This document shows, in pieces, positions 9,106 through 18,023 of a stretch of 50,682 nucleotides of DNA (the stretch's first letter is position 1; every line of letters starts with the position of its first letter). Source of the DNA: CAYTBN01 sp964542165 (lineage in GTDB: Bacteria > Myxococcota_A > UBA796 > UBA9615 > CAYRNR01). The notes below the pieces were generated by a model that worked only from the letters and a program-made list of their open reading frames with translations, had not been told where the DNA came from and did not search any database. The DNA is taken from positions 1 to 50,682 of the forward strand of contig CAZITQ010000037.1 in NCBI GenBank assembly GCA_964542165.1, given 5' to 3'. Both the position numbers and the translations under genes were made by a program.

Positions 9106-9969
9106 CTAGATGTCCGCCGCCAGGATCCGCCGGATGAGGAAGACACCCACGGCCTCGAAGGCCAGGATCAAAAAGACGATCACGTACCCCTTCGGATCGG
9201 TGAACAGCTCGGAGATGTACTCGGGGTCGATCAGGTAGACCGCGAACGCGAAGGCGGCCGGCATGCCGCCGATGACCCAGCCCTGGAGCTTGCCCTGGGC
9301 GGTCATGGTCTTGATCTTCTCCTCGAGCCGGAAGATCTCGCGGATCGCCGACGACGTGTCCTCGAACACCTGGGGTACGTTCCCACCGTGGACCCGGGTG
9401 ATCAGGATCCCGGTCATCACCATGTCGAAGAACCGGCTGCGCAGCCGGTTGCCCATCTTGACCAGGGCCTCCTCCAGGGTCAGCCCCAGCTTGTGCTCCT
9501 TGAGCATCAGCCGGAACTCCTGGTTGATGGGAGGCTCCATGGAGTCGGAGACCACGTCCATCGCCTGGGTCAGGACGAGGCCGGCGCGCATGGAGTTGGC
9601 CATCGACTGCAGCGCGTCGATGAGCTGCATGTCGAACTTCTCCATCCGCTTGGTGCGGGCGCGCCGCAGCAGGAAGGTGGGCACGAAGTACGCCACCGCC
9701 GTCACCACGAAGGCACCGATCCAGCCGATGAAGTTGGCCATCCCGAGAAAGACCAGCACCAGGAACACCATGTGGTACCAGAAGAACTTCTTCGGGCTGA
9801 ACTCGATGTACAGGTCGTCCAGCTGGGAGCCGACCCAGGAGACGTAGCGGTCGTAGAACTCGTCCACCTTGGCCGCGACCAGCGGACCGTTGAGCGCCAC
9901 CACCCCCAACATGGTCACCAGGAAGCCCAGGACCACGAGGATCAGGAAGGGGGTGGAGGTGAAACTCAC
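9106..9969 (-). CDS. tadB: Tad pilus inner-membrane protein TadB
   Basis: A 287-residue T2SSF-domain protein: N-terminal span (FLILVVLGFLVTMLGVVAL), two middle spans (MVFLVLVFLGMANFIGWIGA), the cytoplasmic domain with FDMQLIDALQSMANSMRAGL and VHGGNVPQVFEDTSSAIREI, and C-terminal spans. MRAGLVLTQAMDVV and the GGN motif are typical of TadB. The start is GTG 9969, overlapping the stop of the FHA-TadA gene (GTGA). It forms the inner-membrane platform together with TadC. Confidence 0.95.
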   Translation of the reverse strand: MSFTSTPFLILVVLGFLVTMLGVVALNGPLVAAKVDEFYDRYVSWVGSQLDDLYIEFSPKKFFWYHMVFLVLVFLGMANFIGWIGAFVVTAVAYFVPTFLLRRARTKRMEKFDMQLIDALQSMANSMRAGLVLTQAMDVVSDSMEPPINQEFRLMLKEHKLGLTLEEALVKMGNRLRSRFFDMVMTGILITRVHGGNVPQVFEDTSSAIREIFRLEEKIKTMTAQGKLQGWVIGGMPAAFAFAVYLIDPEYISELFTDPKGYVIVFLILAFEAVGVFLIRRILAADI

Positions 9970-11567
9970 AGGAACTCTCCATCGGTGATGATGCCCCGGG
10001 CGACCAGATCGGGGATGAAGGTCGGGATGTAGCCGGTGGTCTTGACCTCGCCCAGGACCTGGCCTTCCTCCCCCAGCCCCTCCCGGAGGAAACGGAAGAT
10101 GGGCTCGACCACGTAGTTGCCGTGGTCGTCGAGGCGCGAGATCTCGGCGATCTCGGTGATCTTGCGGCTCCCGTCGCTCAGCCGCTCCTGGTGAACGATC
10201 AGGTCGATGGCCGACACGATCTGGTGCCGCACCGCCGAAAGGGGCAGATCCATGCCGCTCATGAGCACCATGGTCTCGAGGCGGGCCAGCATGTCCATGG
10301 TCGAGTTGGCGTGACCGGTGGTCAACGAGCCGTCGTGGCCGGTGTTCATGGCCTGGAGCATGTCCAGGGCCTCGCCGCCGCGGCACTCCCCGACGATGAT
10401 CCGGTCGGGCCGCATACGCAGGGAGTTCTTGACCAGGTCGCGGATGGTGAACTCGCCGCGACCCTCGATGTTGGGCGGGCGAGCCTCCAGGCTGACCACG
10501 TGCTCCTGGTCCAGCCGCAGCTCCGCCGAGTCCTCGATGGTGACGATCCGCTCCTTGGTGGGGATGAAGGTCGACAGCACGTTCAGCAGGGTCGTCTTGC
10601 CCGAACCGGTCCCGCCGCTCACCAGCACGTTGCACCGCCCGCGCACCGACCGCTGCAGGAAGCGGGCGATCTGCGGGGTCATCGTGTTGAACCCGATCAG
10701 GTCCTTCATGGTCAGCGGGTCGCGCCGGAACTTTCGGATGGTGATGCAGGGTCCGCGGATCGCCAGCGGCGGGATGATCGCGTTGACCCGGCTGCCGTCC
10801 TTGAGGCGGGCGTCCACCAGGGGCGACGACTCGTCGATGCGGCGCCCGAGCGGGGTCACGATCCGCTCGATGACGGCGCGGATCGCGTCGTCGCTGGTGA
10901 AGGTCTTGTCGGTGAGGGTGATCTTGCCGTTCTTCTCGATGTAGATGAGGTCCTTGCACACGACCATCACCTCGGTGATGTCGTCGTCCTTGAGGAAGTC
11001 CTCCAGGGGCCCGAGCCCCAGGGCCTCGTCGAGAATCTCCTTGACCAGCATCTCCTGGTCGACGTTGGCCGGGACGGAGATCTTGCCGCCGGCGATGATG
11101 TCCTCGAGGGCACGCTTGGACTGGCGGAAGACCTCTTCTTCGCCCAGTGCCTCGATGTCCAGCCGCTTCAGGTCCAGGTGATCCAGCAGCCGATCGTGCA
11201 TCTGCCGCTTGGTCTGCAGGACCGGATCGTCGGCCCGCTGTTCGGCGATGGACGGGCCGCCCACCCGGGCGTCGGCGGCGACCAGGTCGATCTGGATTCG
11301 CTGGTCCCCGAGGATCACGTCGTCCCCGTTGCGCAGCATGATGTACGAGTCGATGGGGGCGTTGTTGACCAGCGTGCCGTTCACGCTGGCGTCGATCAGG
11401 GAGACCTCCTCGTCGTTGAAGAACACCCGCGCGTGCTGGCGGGACACGGCCGGCGAGGACAGAACGATCTCGTTGACATTGGGATCACGGCCCACGCGGA
11501 CGGGTGACTGGTCGAACACCCGCTCCTGGACCTGACCGTCCGAGCCGAGAAACCGCACTCTGAGCAT
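9966..11567 (-). CDS. tadA: FHA-fused Tad ATPase TadA/CpaF
   Basis: A 533-residue protein. The N-terminal FHA domain (about residues 20-95: VRVGRDPNVNEIVLSS, VSRQHARVFF, VNGTLVNNAP) is fused to a complete CpaF ATPase. The ATPase has the CpaF N-terminal region, Walker A GGTGSGKTT at about 317, IVTIEDSAEL, LRMRPDRIIVGECRGGEAL and TTGHANSTMDMLARLETM. It powers Flp pilus assembly from the cytoplasmic face. The FHA fusion implies control or recruitment by threonine phosphorylation, and a Ser/Thr kinase is encoded at 20929. It lies 54 bp after the secretin gene. The pairing with that kinase is inference. Confidence 0.95.
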   Translation of the reverse strand: MLRVRFLGSDGQVQERVFDQSPVRVGRDPNVNEIVLSSPAVSRQHARVFFNDEEVSLIDASVNGTLVNNAPIDSYIMLRNGDDVILGDQRIQIDLVAADARVGGPSIAEQRADDPVLQTKRQMHDRLLDHLDLKRLDIEALGEEEVFRQSKRALEDIIAGGKISVPANVDQEMLVKEILDEALGLGPLEDFLKDDDITEVMVVCKDLIYIEKNGKITLTDKTFTSDDAIRAVIERIVTPLGRRIDESSPLVDARLKDGSRVNAIIPPLAIRGPCITIRKFRRDPLTMKDLIGFNTMTPQIARFLQRSVRGRCNVLVSGGTGSGKTTLLNVLSTFIPTKERIVTIEDSAELRLDQEHVVSLEARPPNIEGRGEFTIRDLVKNSLRMRPDRIIVGECRGGEALDMLQAMNTGHDGSLTTGHANSTMDMLARLETMVLMSGMDLPLSAVRHQIVSAIDLIVHQERLSDGSRKITEIAEISRLDDHGNYVVEPIFRFLREGLGEEGQVLGEVKTTGYIPTFIPDLVARGIITDGEFL

Positions 11568-11621
11568 CGCTGGCTGCGCCTCCGTCCGCCGCTGGGTTGG
11601 GGCTCCGGGGTCCGGCCGACC

Positions 11622-12794
11622 CTAGGGCCACATCTTCATGTCGCGGTACTCCTCGATGTTGCGGTCGATCAGATCGCGGTTCTCGTCCCCGTCCGGTTCG
11701 ATCAGGTAGGGGGTGATGAAGACCACGCCGTCCGTGTCCTCCTTGCTGAACGCCCGGGTCGAGAAGAACGCCCCGAGCAGGGGCACGTCGGCCAGCCAGG
11801 GCATACCCGCGTACTCCCGCTGGCTCTTGTGCCGCACCACGCCGGCCAGGGCCAGGCTCTGGCCCTCCTTGAGCAGGACCGTGGTCTCCTGGACCTTGTT
11901 GCTCAGGGTGTAGACCCCCGCCTCGAAGGAGGTCACGTCCGAGATCTCGTAGTTCACCTCCAGGTGGACGTTGTCCCGGCGGTCGATGCGGGGCGTCGCC
12001 TCGAGGATGATCCCGAAGGGGCGTTCGATCAGGTTCACCGTGGTCTGCGTCTGGACCGGGATGAGCAGCACACCGCCGTACTCGTAGTGGGTCGACTCCC
12101 CGTTGAGGACCGTCGCCTCGTGGGACTCCCAGACCCGGGTGAAGGCCTGGGTGGCGTCGAAGTGGATCATGTCGTCGAGCTGGACCGTGGGGCCGTTGCG
12201 CACCACGTCCATCCAGTTGAACACCATCGTGGCCAGGTTGCCCGACAGGTTCATGCCGTATTCCTTGGCCTTGTCCCGGTCCACCTCGACGAAGTCGAAG
12301 GCCAGCCGGAACATGGGCTTGATGTCCACGGCCTTGGGGTCCAGGCGGGCCAGGTTGACCACCACGTCGTAGGCCTCGGCGATGCCCGTGATCCGGTTCA
12401 TGTCGTCGTTGGCGAGCACCTCGCCGGAGATGAGGACCCGACCGCCCACGATGTTGACCGAGATGCCCTCGATGTCGAGGAGCATGTCCTCGATCAGATC
12501 GCGGATCTCCTCGAGGCCCTCGTCGCTGTACACCGTGACCTTGTAGGTCGTCTCGCCCACGGTGACCGACGAGTAACCGGCGGCGATGGCCTTGAGCACC
12601 ACCTGGTTGCCCTTGGAGATCACCTTGACCACCTTCTCGTTGCCCGGGACCACGGTGGTGGCCCGATCGACGGAGATGATGTGGGTGTCCCCGATCCTCA
12701 TGGACAGCTTCTCCTCGGCGGCCAACGCGGCCGTGGCCAGCACCAGCAGGGAGAGCGACGTCAGCAGGAGCAATGCAATACGTGTCTTCGTCAC
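11622..12794 (-). CDS. cpaC: Outer-membrane secretin CpaC/RcpA
   Basis: A 390-residue secretin. After a signal peptide (TRIALLLLTSLSLLVLATAALA) come the pilus-type N-terminal domain (MRIGDTHIISVDRATTVVPG, VVLKAIAAGYSSVTV), a BON-like segment (GISVNIVGGRVLISGEV) and the secretin domain (FGIILEATPRIDRRDNVHLEV, VLLKEGQSLALAGVV, WLADVPLLGAFFSTR, DGVVFITPYLIEP). It should form the outer-membrane pore for Flp pili. Two starts compete: ATG 12836 overlaps the CpaB stop (ATGA) but has no ribosome binding site, while GTG 12794 has GAGG upstream and gives a clean signal peptide. I prefer 12794. Confidence 0.93.
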   Translation of the reverse strand: MTKTRIALLLLTSLSLLVLATAALAAEEKLSMRIGDTHIISVDRATTVVPGNEKVVKVISKGNQVVLKAIAAGYSSVTVGETTYKVTVYSDEGLEEIRDLIEDMLLDIEGISVNIVGGRVLISGEVLANDDMNRITGIAEAYDVVVNLARLDPKAVDIKPMFRLAFDFVEVDRDKAKEYGMNLSGNLATMVFNWMDVVRNGPTVQLDDMIHFDATQAFTRVWESHEATVLNGESTHYEYGGVLLIPVQTQTTVNLIERPFGIILEATPRIDRRDNVHLEVNYEISDVTSFEAGVYTLSNKVQETTVLLKEGQSLALAGVVRHKSQREYAGMPWLADVPLLGAFFSTRAFSKEDTDGVVFITPYLIEPDGDENRDLIDRNIEEYRDMKMWP

Positions 12795-12832
12795 GGGAAC
12801 CTCGGCGCGGTTCGGGGATCCATCACGGCCCC

Positions 12833-13645
12833 TCATCGGATGATGGTGACCAGTTCGTTGCGCTTGGTCTGGATCTGGTTGCGTTTCTTCTCACCGAAGA
12901 CGTCCTTGAAGTTCTTGGGGGGGAGCGCCAGCTCGGTGGTGATGTCGTTCTCGTTGCGCAGCGACAGGGAGATCTTACCCTTGTCCACCGAGAAGGTGAG
13001 CAGCTCCGCCTCCTCGGGCGTGACCAGCACGGTCACGGTCTGGAAGCCCCGTCCGGTGGCCTCTTCGCTGGACCGCTCCCGGCTCCCCAGCCGAGCTCCC
13101 ACGGCCAGCACCGTCACGTTCTGCAGCAGCGTGATGGTGAGCCACTCCTTCTGCTCGGGCTTCATGAAGGTGCCCAGGATGTCCACGTGGTCGTTGGGCT
13201 GGAGCAGGCCGCCCATGGAGCTGACCTGGTCCACCGGGATGGCCATGGCGCGCCAGCCCTCCTTGACCACCTGATCCAGCTCCACCTCCGAGCGCGGATC
13301 CGAGAAATCGGTCCACAGCAGGGTCTGGCCCTCGCGGATGGTGTGGGCCACCCGCTGGCCGACGATCCGCTCCCACTCGTGGATGAACACGGACTGGGGG
13401 TGCACGTAGGACTCGGGCACCTCGATCTGGGTCAGCATGTCGTGGGAGATGGGCTTGTCCGCAGCGATGTCGAACTTGGCGGCGACCAGGGTCACCTTCT
13501 CCCCCGCCACCCCGTACTTGGCGGCCAGCTGCTGCGTGTAGATGTACAGCAGCAAGACCGCCAGGATGGCCAGGGCGAGGGACACCAGGAGCACCTTGCG
13601 CCGGTTGGACGGGACACCGCCCGCGTTCTTCGTGTTCTGCGCCAC
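12833..13645 (-). CDS. cpaB: Flp pilus assembly protein CpaB/RcpC
   Basis: A 270-residue protein with one N-terminal span (VLLVSLALAILAVLLLYIYT) and a SAF-type domain (VTLVAAKFDIAADKPISHDML, VGQRVAHTIREGQTLL). The RcpC domain follows (WRAMAIPVDQVSSMGGLLQPNDHVDILGTF, VTVLVTPEEAELLTFSVDKG, ISLSLRNENDI). CpaB proteins sit in the periplasm and help the secretin and pilus fibre. The start is GTG 13645 with GGAGG five bases upstream. Confidence 0.95.
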   Translation of the reverse strand: MAQNTKNAGGVPSNRRKVLLVSLALAILAVLLLYIYTQQLAAKYGVAGEKVTLVAAKFDIAADKPISHDMLTQIEVPESYVHPQSVFIHEWERIVGQRVAHTIREGQTLLWTDFSDPRSEVELDQVVKEGWRAMAIPVDQVSSMGGLLQPNDHVDILGTFMKPEQKEWLTITLLQNVTVLAVGARLGSRERSSEEATGRGFQTVTVLVTPEEAELLTFSVDKGKISLSLRNENDITTELALPPKNFKDVFGEKKRNQIQTKRNELVTIIR

Positions 13646-13665
13646 GGGACCTCCATGGACGAGTT

Positions 13666-14940
13666 CTAGGGGTCGCGGTTCGGACGATGACGGCTAGCCG
13701 TCAGTGGAGGGAGCCGGGGGGCCCGGTCACCACCACCGTGGCCACGGTCGTGGGGGGGGGGGGGTGGTGCGGGGGGCGGGCGGGGGCCCGGGGGGGGGGG
13801 CGGGCTCGTCGTCGTGGTGGCTGGCGGCGCGCTGCAGCTGNNNNNNNNNNGGAGGGAGCCGGGGGGCCCGGTCACCACCACCGTGGCCACGGTCGTGCGG
13901 GTCTCGGGATCTTCCGTCGCCGTGACGTGGCACTGCTGGCGGCCACGGACAAATAGCGCCGACGGAGCCGTCCCCAGACCCGCGCCAACGGCTGCGACCC
14001 TGGAATCTTCCGACCAATCGTACTTCGGAAGGCGGGTCGAATAGAAGTCCAGGACCGACATGGCGTCGCTGGAGGCCTGATATTGGGCCATGTAGACCGC
14101 CATGTCGGTGCGATCCTGGACGAAGGAGAGCAGACGCACATCCCCGGGCATCCGGGGCACGTCGGGGGGATCCACACCGGGGGTGTCCTGGCTGCCGTCG
14201 GTGGACACGGCCCGCACATCGAAGTCGCTCGACGGCCAGGCCGCCAGCACCGTGGTGGCCGAGGCGCCGGGTTCCCGCAGCGCGAGGACGAACTTGGCTT
14301 CTCCCAGATCGGAGATCCGTCCGCTGGCGGCGGCCGCCGTGGCCCGGGCCTCGATCTCCGTCGCGAAGTCCGGGTCGTCCCAGTCGGGGATCACCGCCGT
14401 GCCGTAGATTCCCCAGCTCCCCGCGTCGAGGCGGATGCCGCGGCGGGAGACCCGCTCGTTGAGGATCTCGCGGATCGCGTCCCAGTCCTCCCCCTCGATG
14501 TCGGGATTCTTCGGCTCGTCTCCGCCGAAGCGTCCCTCGGGACCGGAGTACAGGTCCTCGTAGTAGTCGAGCACCTCGCTGACGGTGCGCCAGTCCTGGT
14601 CCAGGGTGTAGTAGACCCGGTTGCCGTTGAGCGTCGCCTGCTGCACCGAGCCCGGGTCGACCTGGAGATCCCAGACCGAGGGCACGCCGGCAAAGGCGTC
14701 CCCCAGGGACTGGAAGACGGTGGCCTGGGCCGGGGGATTCAGGGGCGAGTGACGGTGTCCGAACCAGAACACCGCCAGTGCGAAAGCGGCGATGGCCAGC
14801 ACACGCCAGGTCCGATCCAGGGCCCCGCGCCAACGGCCCCGTCCATCCCCCCCGTCGGGGGAGGGGCCGCCGGGCGCGGGGCGGGGGCGGCCCCCCCTCG
14901 CTTTCTCAGAAGCACCAGTCGCAGAGACCGGAGATCTCAA
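13666..14940 (-). CDS. Tad-operon membrane-anchored protein, damaged by assembly gap
   Basis: An unknown protein with one N-terminal span (VLAIAAFALAVFWFGHRH) and a periplasmic body. Two similar motifs, WRTVSEVLDYYEDLY and SDAMSVLDFYSTRLPKYDW, mark two half-domains of the kind that occur as internal repeats in exported proteins. As assembled the frame runs through the N gap to a stop at 13666. However, a 47-bp duplication flanks the gap. Rejoining the copies gives the natural end GPPGSLH followed by a stop at 13701-13703, so about 35 apparent C-terminal residues are junk. The start is uncertain: TTG 14940 (overlapping the upstream gene by 35 bp) or GTG 14802, right before the span. Function unknown. 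Confidence 0.65.
   Translation of the reverse strand: MRSPVSATGASEKARGGRPRPAPGGPSPDGGDGRGRWRGALDRTWRVLAIAAFALAVFWFGHRHSPLNPPAQATVFQSLGDAFAGVPSVWDLQVDPGSVQQATLNGNRVYYTLDQDWRTVSEVLDYYEDLYSGPEGRFGGDEPKNPDIEGEDWDAIREILNERVSRRGIRLDAGSWGIYGTAVIPDWDDPDFATEIEARATAAAASGRISDLGEAKFVLALREPGASATTVLAAWPSSDFDVRAVSTDGSQDTPGVDPPDVPRMPGDVRLLSFVQDRTDMAVYMAQYQASSDAMSVLDFYSTRLPKYDWSEDSRVAAVGAGLGTAPSALFVRGRQQCHVTATEDPETRTTVATVVVTGPPGSLXXXXSCSAPPATTTTSPPPPPGPRPPPAPPPPPHDRGHGGGDRAPRLPPLTASRHRPNRDP
13706..13752. repeat. 47-bp duplication flanking the N gap, copy 1
   Basis: Identical to 13851-13897 and offset by 145 bp. After copy 1 the sequence turns into G homopolymers up to the N gap. This is best explained as the same genomic site present at both contig ends (an overlap not merged by scaffolding), not a biological repeat. 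Confidence 0.85.
13841..13850. other. Assembly gap (10 N)
   Basis: Ten N characters inside a coding region. The 90 bases on the left are rich in G runs, as seen when low-quality two-colour Illumina read ends are extended. The sequence 13753-13850 should be treated as unreliable. Confidence 0.97.
13851..13897. repeat. 47-bp duplication flanking the N gap, copy 2
   Basis: Exact copy of 13706-13752. This copy continues smoothly into the coding frame of the membrane protein, so it is the correctly linked one on the upstream side of the gene. Confidence 0.85.
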
Positions 14941-15526
14941 TGTATGCCCACATGTCCAGGTACGCCTCGTAGCCCCAGAGGACGAGGTTCCCGTTGATGT
15001 CCTCGTAATCCCAGTTCCCGATCGCGATCCTGTGGCTACGCGTCACGTTGACGTCGGTGGCATAGGGGATCAGCGACGTGCGAATCGGCTGGACCACCGT
15101 GGCGTTGAAGTGGGTGTCCACAGGGGCGATCCCCGTGGCCAGCATCGTCGCGATCTGGCTGTAGTTGATCATCCCTGTCGGGTTGGTCAGGCCGCCCGGA
15201 TCGGGGAACTGCAGGAAGATGGTCGGATCGAAGTCGCTGATGTTCTCCAGGGTGTCGTTGGAGCTGCCACCGCTGATGGAGGCGCCCTGGAGCCGGAAAT
15301 GGCTCTGGGCCGTGGCCGAGGCGGCGGCGAGGCTGTGATTGGGGTCGTGGCGGCCCGCCTTCCAGGCGATGTAGCGCACGGCGATCTGGGCGTTCTGCTC
15401 CTGGTAATAGGCCTTGCCGAAGTGGATCACGCCCATGAACAGGACCAGGAAGATGGGCAGGGTCACCGCGAACTCGACGGTGGCCTGCCCCTCGGCGTCA
15501 CGGTGGAATCGTCGTAGCGCTCTCAT
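14906..15526 (-). CDS. tadE: TadE-like pseudopilin
   Basis: A 206-residue protein with a short basic leader and the TadE pattern GQATVEFAVTLPIFLVLFMG, where cleavage would follow the Gly before QATVEF, as for TadE/F pseudopilins. A Tyr/Gln-rich soluble part follows. The ATG at 15526 overlaps the stop of the preceding gene by one base (TGATG). It is probably a minor pilin that initiates or terminates the Flp fibre. The C-terminus (SGLCDWCF) carries a Cys pair. Confidence 0.88.
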   Translation of the reverse strand: MRALRRFHRDAEGQATVEFAVTLPIFLVLFMGVIHFGKAYYQEQNAQIAVRYIAWKAGRHDPNHSLAAASATAQSHFRLQGASISGGSSNDTLENISDFDPTIFLQFPDPGGLTNPTGMINYSQIATMLATGIAPVDTHFNATVVQPIRTSLIPYATDVNVTRSHRIAIGNWDYEDINGNLVLWGYEAYLDMWAYIEISGLCDWCF

Positions 15527-16860
15527 CAGTGCGTGATCACCAGCTGGGTCAGGTCGCTGAGGCCGGCGGTCCACAGCGATATCCGACCGATGGCACCCGC
15601 GTCGGGTGGCATGGGCAGCCCGGGCGTGGTGAGCATGTAGTCGGCGATGAACAGGGGCATGTCACCCAGCTTGGACACCGGGACCAGGTGGGCATGCCAG
15701 CGGGGCACGAACATGTTGCCGTCGAAGGTGTTGGTGACCTCGGCCTGGGCGACCGTGATCATCCCGAACACCTCGTTGTACGGGTTGTTGAAGTGGTCCG
15801 GCAGGGCGACCACCTCCCCCTGAGAGGGAGAGTCGTAGCCGATGGCCACGTACTGGGCGGAATCCGGGAAGTCGTCGTCGAGGATGAGCGGGTTCCCCTT
15901 GTCCGTGTCCACGTAGTACTGGAGCATCGGGTAGAACCAGAGCCCCTGGCACTCGACCATGTAGTACCAGGCGATGTTGGTCTCCCACCACGTGTTGCCC
16001 TTGGCCAGGGGCGCCATCTTGCCGAAGAGCATCTGGTACGGCAGCTGTTGTGTCGGGCTGCCGAAGGGCCCGTTGGCCCAGTGGGGGTACGCGGCAAGTG
16101 CCGGGGCGTAGGCGTCCTCCGGGTACGCGGTGATGGCGAAGTACAGCATCGCCGAGACCGCCGCGGTCTTGGCCCCCGCGTTGTCCCACAGGTCGTAGCC
16201 CCCGTCGTTGCCGTTGACCATGGTGTCGCAGAGATCGGTGAGCTCGCCCTCCTTGATCGGCATGGTGTTGGGCCACACGAAGGCATAGTCCAGGCCATTC
16301 TCCTGGGCCAGCATCGTGCCCTCGGTCATGGCCATGGCCTCGAAGCCCTCTTGCACCGAATCCGCCACCGTGGACAGGTCGTCCATCCGATCGAAGAGGA
16401 ACTCGATCTGGTCGTCCAGGGGCGGCCAGCCGTTCATCAACAGCTGGATCCCCACCATCGCGCTGTTCCACTCCTCCTTGATCGACTGCCAGCACCGCCC
16501 GAAGTCCAGGGAACACCAGGGGTCGCAGAAGCACGAGGCGTTCGCCGCCGCCATGTCCGCGGACTCGAGCACTGCCCAGGTGATGGACTCGGTGAAGATC
16601 GCCTCGGCCAGCAACATCGACTTCATGATGTTGGTCATGGCGATCAGGTTCATGCCCCGGGCCTGCCAGGTGGCCGCGCTGATGGCGGCGGAGTCCACCG
16701 CGTTCTGGGCCGTCACCCGGTGGGTCAGGTGGCGGCCGTTGTTCAGCATCAGGATCACGAAGCAGCAGACCAGGAATCCGGTCAGGGCCACGAAGGCCAT
16801 GGTCTGGCCTTCGCGGTCGCCGTGGAGTGACGTCGCCCGGCGGAGCAGCGCGCGCATCAC
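15526..16860 (-). CDS. tadG: TadG-like protein (Tad N-terminal domain)
   Basis: A 444-residue protein. The N-terminus has a basic stretch, GDREGQTMAF, one span (FLVCCFVILMLNNGRHL) and the Tad-domain pattern VTAQNAVDSAAISAATWQARG typical of TadG-like proteins. The large periplasmic part is rich in Trp, Tyr and Asp and has a Cys cluster (CFCDPWCSLDFGRC). No von Willebrand A domain is evident, unlike classical TadG. The start is GTG 16860 or the next codon ATG 16857; both overlap the stop of the upstream gene. It is a likely envelope-spanning stabiliser of the pilus. Confidence 0.82.
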   Translation of the reverse strand: MMRALLRRATSLHGDREGQTMAFVALTGFLVCCFVILMLNNGRHLTHRVTAQNAVDSAAISAATWQARGMNLIAMTNIMKSMLLAEAIFTESITWAVLESADMAAANASCFCDPWCSLDFGRCWQSIKEEWNSAMVGIQLLMNGWPPLDDQIEFLFDRMDDLSTVADSVQEGFEAMAMTEGTMLAQENGLDYAFVWPNTMPIKEGELTDLCDTMVNGNDGGYDLWDNAGAKTAAVSAMLYFAITAYPEDAYAPALAAYPHWANGPFGSPTQQLPYQMLFGKMAPLAKGNTWWETNIAWYYMVECQGLWFYPMLQYYVDTDKGNPLILDDDFPDSAQYVAIGYDSPSQGEVVALPDHFNNPYNEVFGMITVAQAEVTNTFDGNMFVPRWHAHLVPVSKLGDMPLFIADYMLTTPGLPMPPDAGAIGRISLWTAGLSDLTQLVITH

Positions 16861-17813
16861 GGGGTCTCCAGGGTCAGGGTGCAGGTGGCGTTGATCGCCG
16901 TGTAGGCACCCGGCGCGTACTCCAGCAGGGCGAACTCGGGGGGCATGGTGCCCATCTGGTCGATCAGCTGGCCCGCGAGCGGGATGTTCAGGTGGAAGGC
17001 GTGGGTCACCTGCACGGTGATGTCGTCGTGGGGATTGAAGGTGTAGGTGTCACCCGGTGTCGCCAGGTCGGCGGATCCCCCGCCCGAGAGGGTGACGAAC
17101 TTCACGTTCGTACAGAAATACGAATAGGCGAAGCGATCCGCATAGTCGAGGACCTGAACCGCCCCCGGGATCACCGACAGGATGTTGGTGATGGTGTTGA
17201 CCACGTCCATCACCAGCCCGCCCAGCAGCGGCAGTCCGGCGAGCACGTGGCTCGCCCGCCTCGAGATGGGTACGCAGGCGATGACGGCGGAGTTCTTGAT
17301 GTTGCTGTACTTGTCGTTGCCCGTGGACAGGGTGATCTGGTGCGGAGGTTCGTCCGCGTCCATGGGGATCCACACGATGGCCGACCGGGCCGCGGCGTAG
17401 GCGGCGTAGAGGGTCACGTTCTTTGCGTTGTACGCCAGCGACATCTGGGCCACGCCCATCACCGCCATCATCAACGCCCAGAACACGATCACGAACTCGG
17501 TGATCGCCTGCCCCGCCTGAGCGCGCCCCAGCTTCCGGAGGCCCCGCAGGGGGGACATCGGGCTCGCCACCAGCAGCGCCAGCCGCCAGATCAGCAGGAC
17601 CGTGACGCCCACCGCGGCGGAGATGCCGACGGCCAGGCCGGTCGGAGCCCCGCCGAAGGACACGTTGGCGATCACGCCCGGGGCGACGGCCATCGGTCCG
17701 CTCAGCAGCTGGGCCGGTGACGGGGCGAAGAACCGGATGCCCAGGTAGCAGGCGATGGACACGCCCAGGAAGGTGAAGAGGATGCGAAGCAACGTGGTGG
17801 AGCGGTCAGTCAT
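16857..17813 (-). CDS. TadE-like protein with extended N-terminus; first gene of the Tad operon
   Basis: A 318-residue protein. Two predicted spans (LLRILFTFLGVSIACYLGI; VGISAAVGVTVLLIWRLALLV) precede a TadE/pseudopilin-like segment (AQAGQAITEFVIVFWALMMAVMG) at about residues 100-125. The GQAITEF motif is therefore internal and not at a leader junction, which is unusual. A soluble domain follows. ATG 17813 is preferred (upstream CGGGAAAA); an alternative ATG at 17828 adds five residues and has no binding site. It is the first gene of the 15-kb operon. Confidence 0.8.
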   Translation of the reverse strand: MTDRSTTLLRILFTFLGVSIACYLGIRFFAPSPAQLLSGPMAVAPGVIANVSFGGAPTGLAVGISAAVGVTVLLIWRLALLVASPMSPLRGLRKLGRAQAGQAITEFVIVFWALMMAVMGVAQMSLAYNAKNVTLYAAYAAARSAIVWIPMDADEPPHQITLSTGNDKYSNIKNSAVIACVPISRRASHVLAGLPLLGGLVMDVVNTITNILSVIPGAVQVLDYADRFAYSYFCTNVKFVTLSGGGSADLATPGDTYTFNPHDDITVQVTHAFHLNIPLAGQLIDQMGTMPPEFALLEYAPGAYTAINATCTLTLETP

Positions 17814-17987
17814 TTTTCCCGCGATCATCTTATAAGGGCTCCGACGCCACCGGGACGGTTTTTTGCAAATCCATCGCAACTCGGACCCCGTCCGCCCCGA
17901 TCCGGGGGTCGGCTCCGGCTATTTCATCAATCATTTCATTCGCTTATCGATGCGGATCCTATAGTGAACTACATGAGGAACACTCCG

Positions 17988-18000
17988 CGCCGTCGCGGCG
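17988..18000. terminator. GC hairpin downstream of the glycosyltransferase gene
   Basis: CGCCG-tcg-CGGCG, a 5-bp perfect stem, lies 24 bp beyond the stop of the minus-strand gene ending at 18024. There is no U tract, so the call is weak. The rest of the 17829-18023 intergenic region holds the AT-richer leader of the Tad operon (ATTTCAT occurs twice at about 17919-17940). Confidence 0.3.
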
Positions 18001-18023
18001 GAGAACGCCAGCGCCGTACGAGC

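Noticed and set aside
8512..10032. A 506-residue plus-strand open frame opposite tadB/tadC
   Set aside because: It is His/Gln/Asp/Glu-rich antisense of two clear T2SSF-family genes, with no motif.
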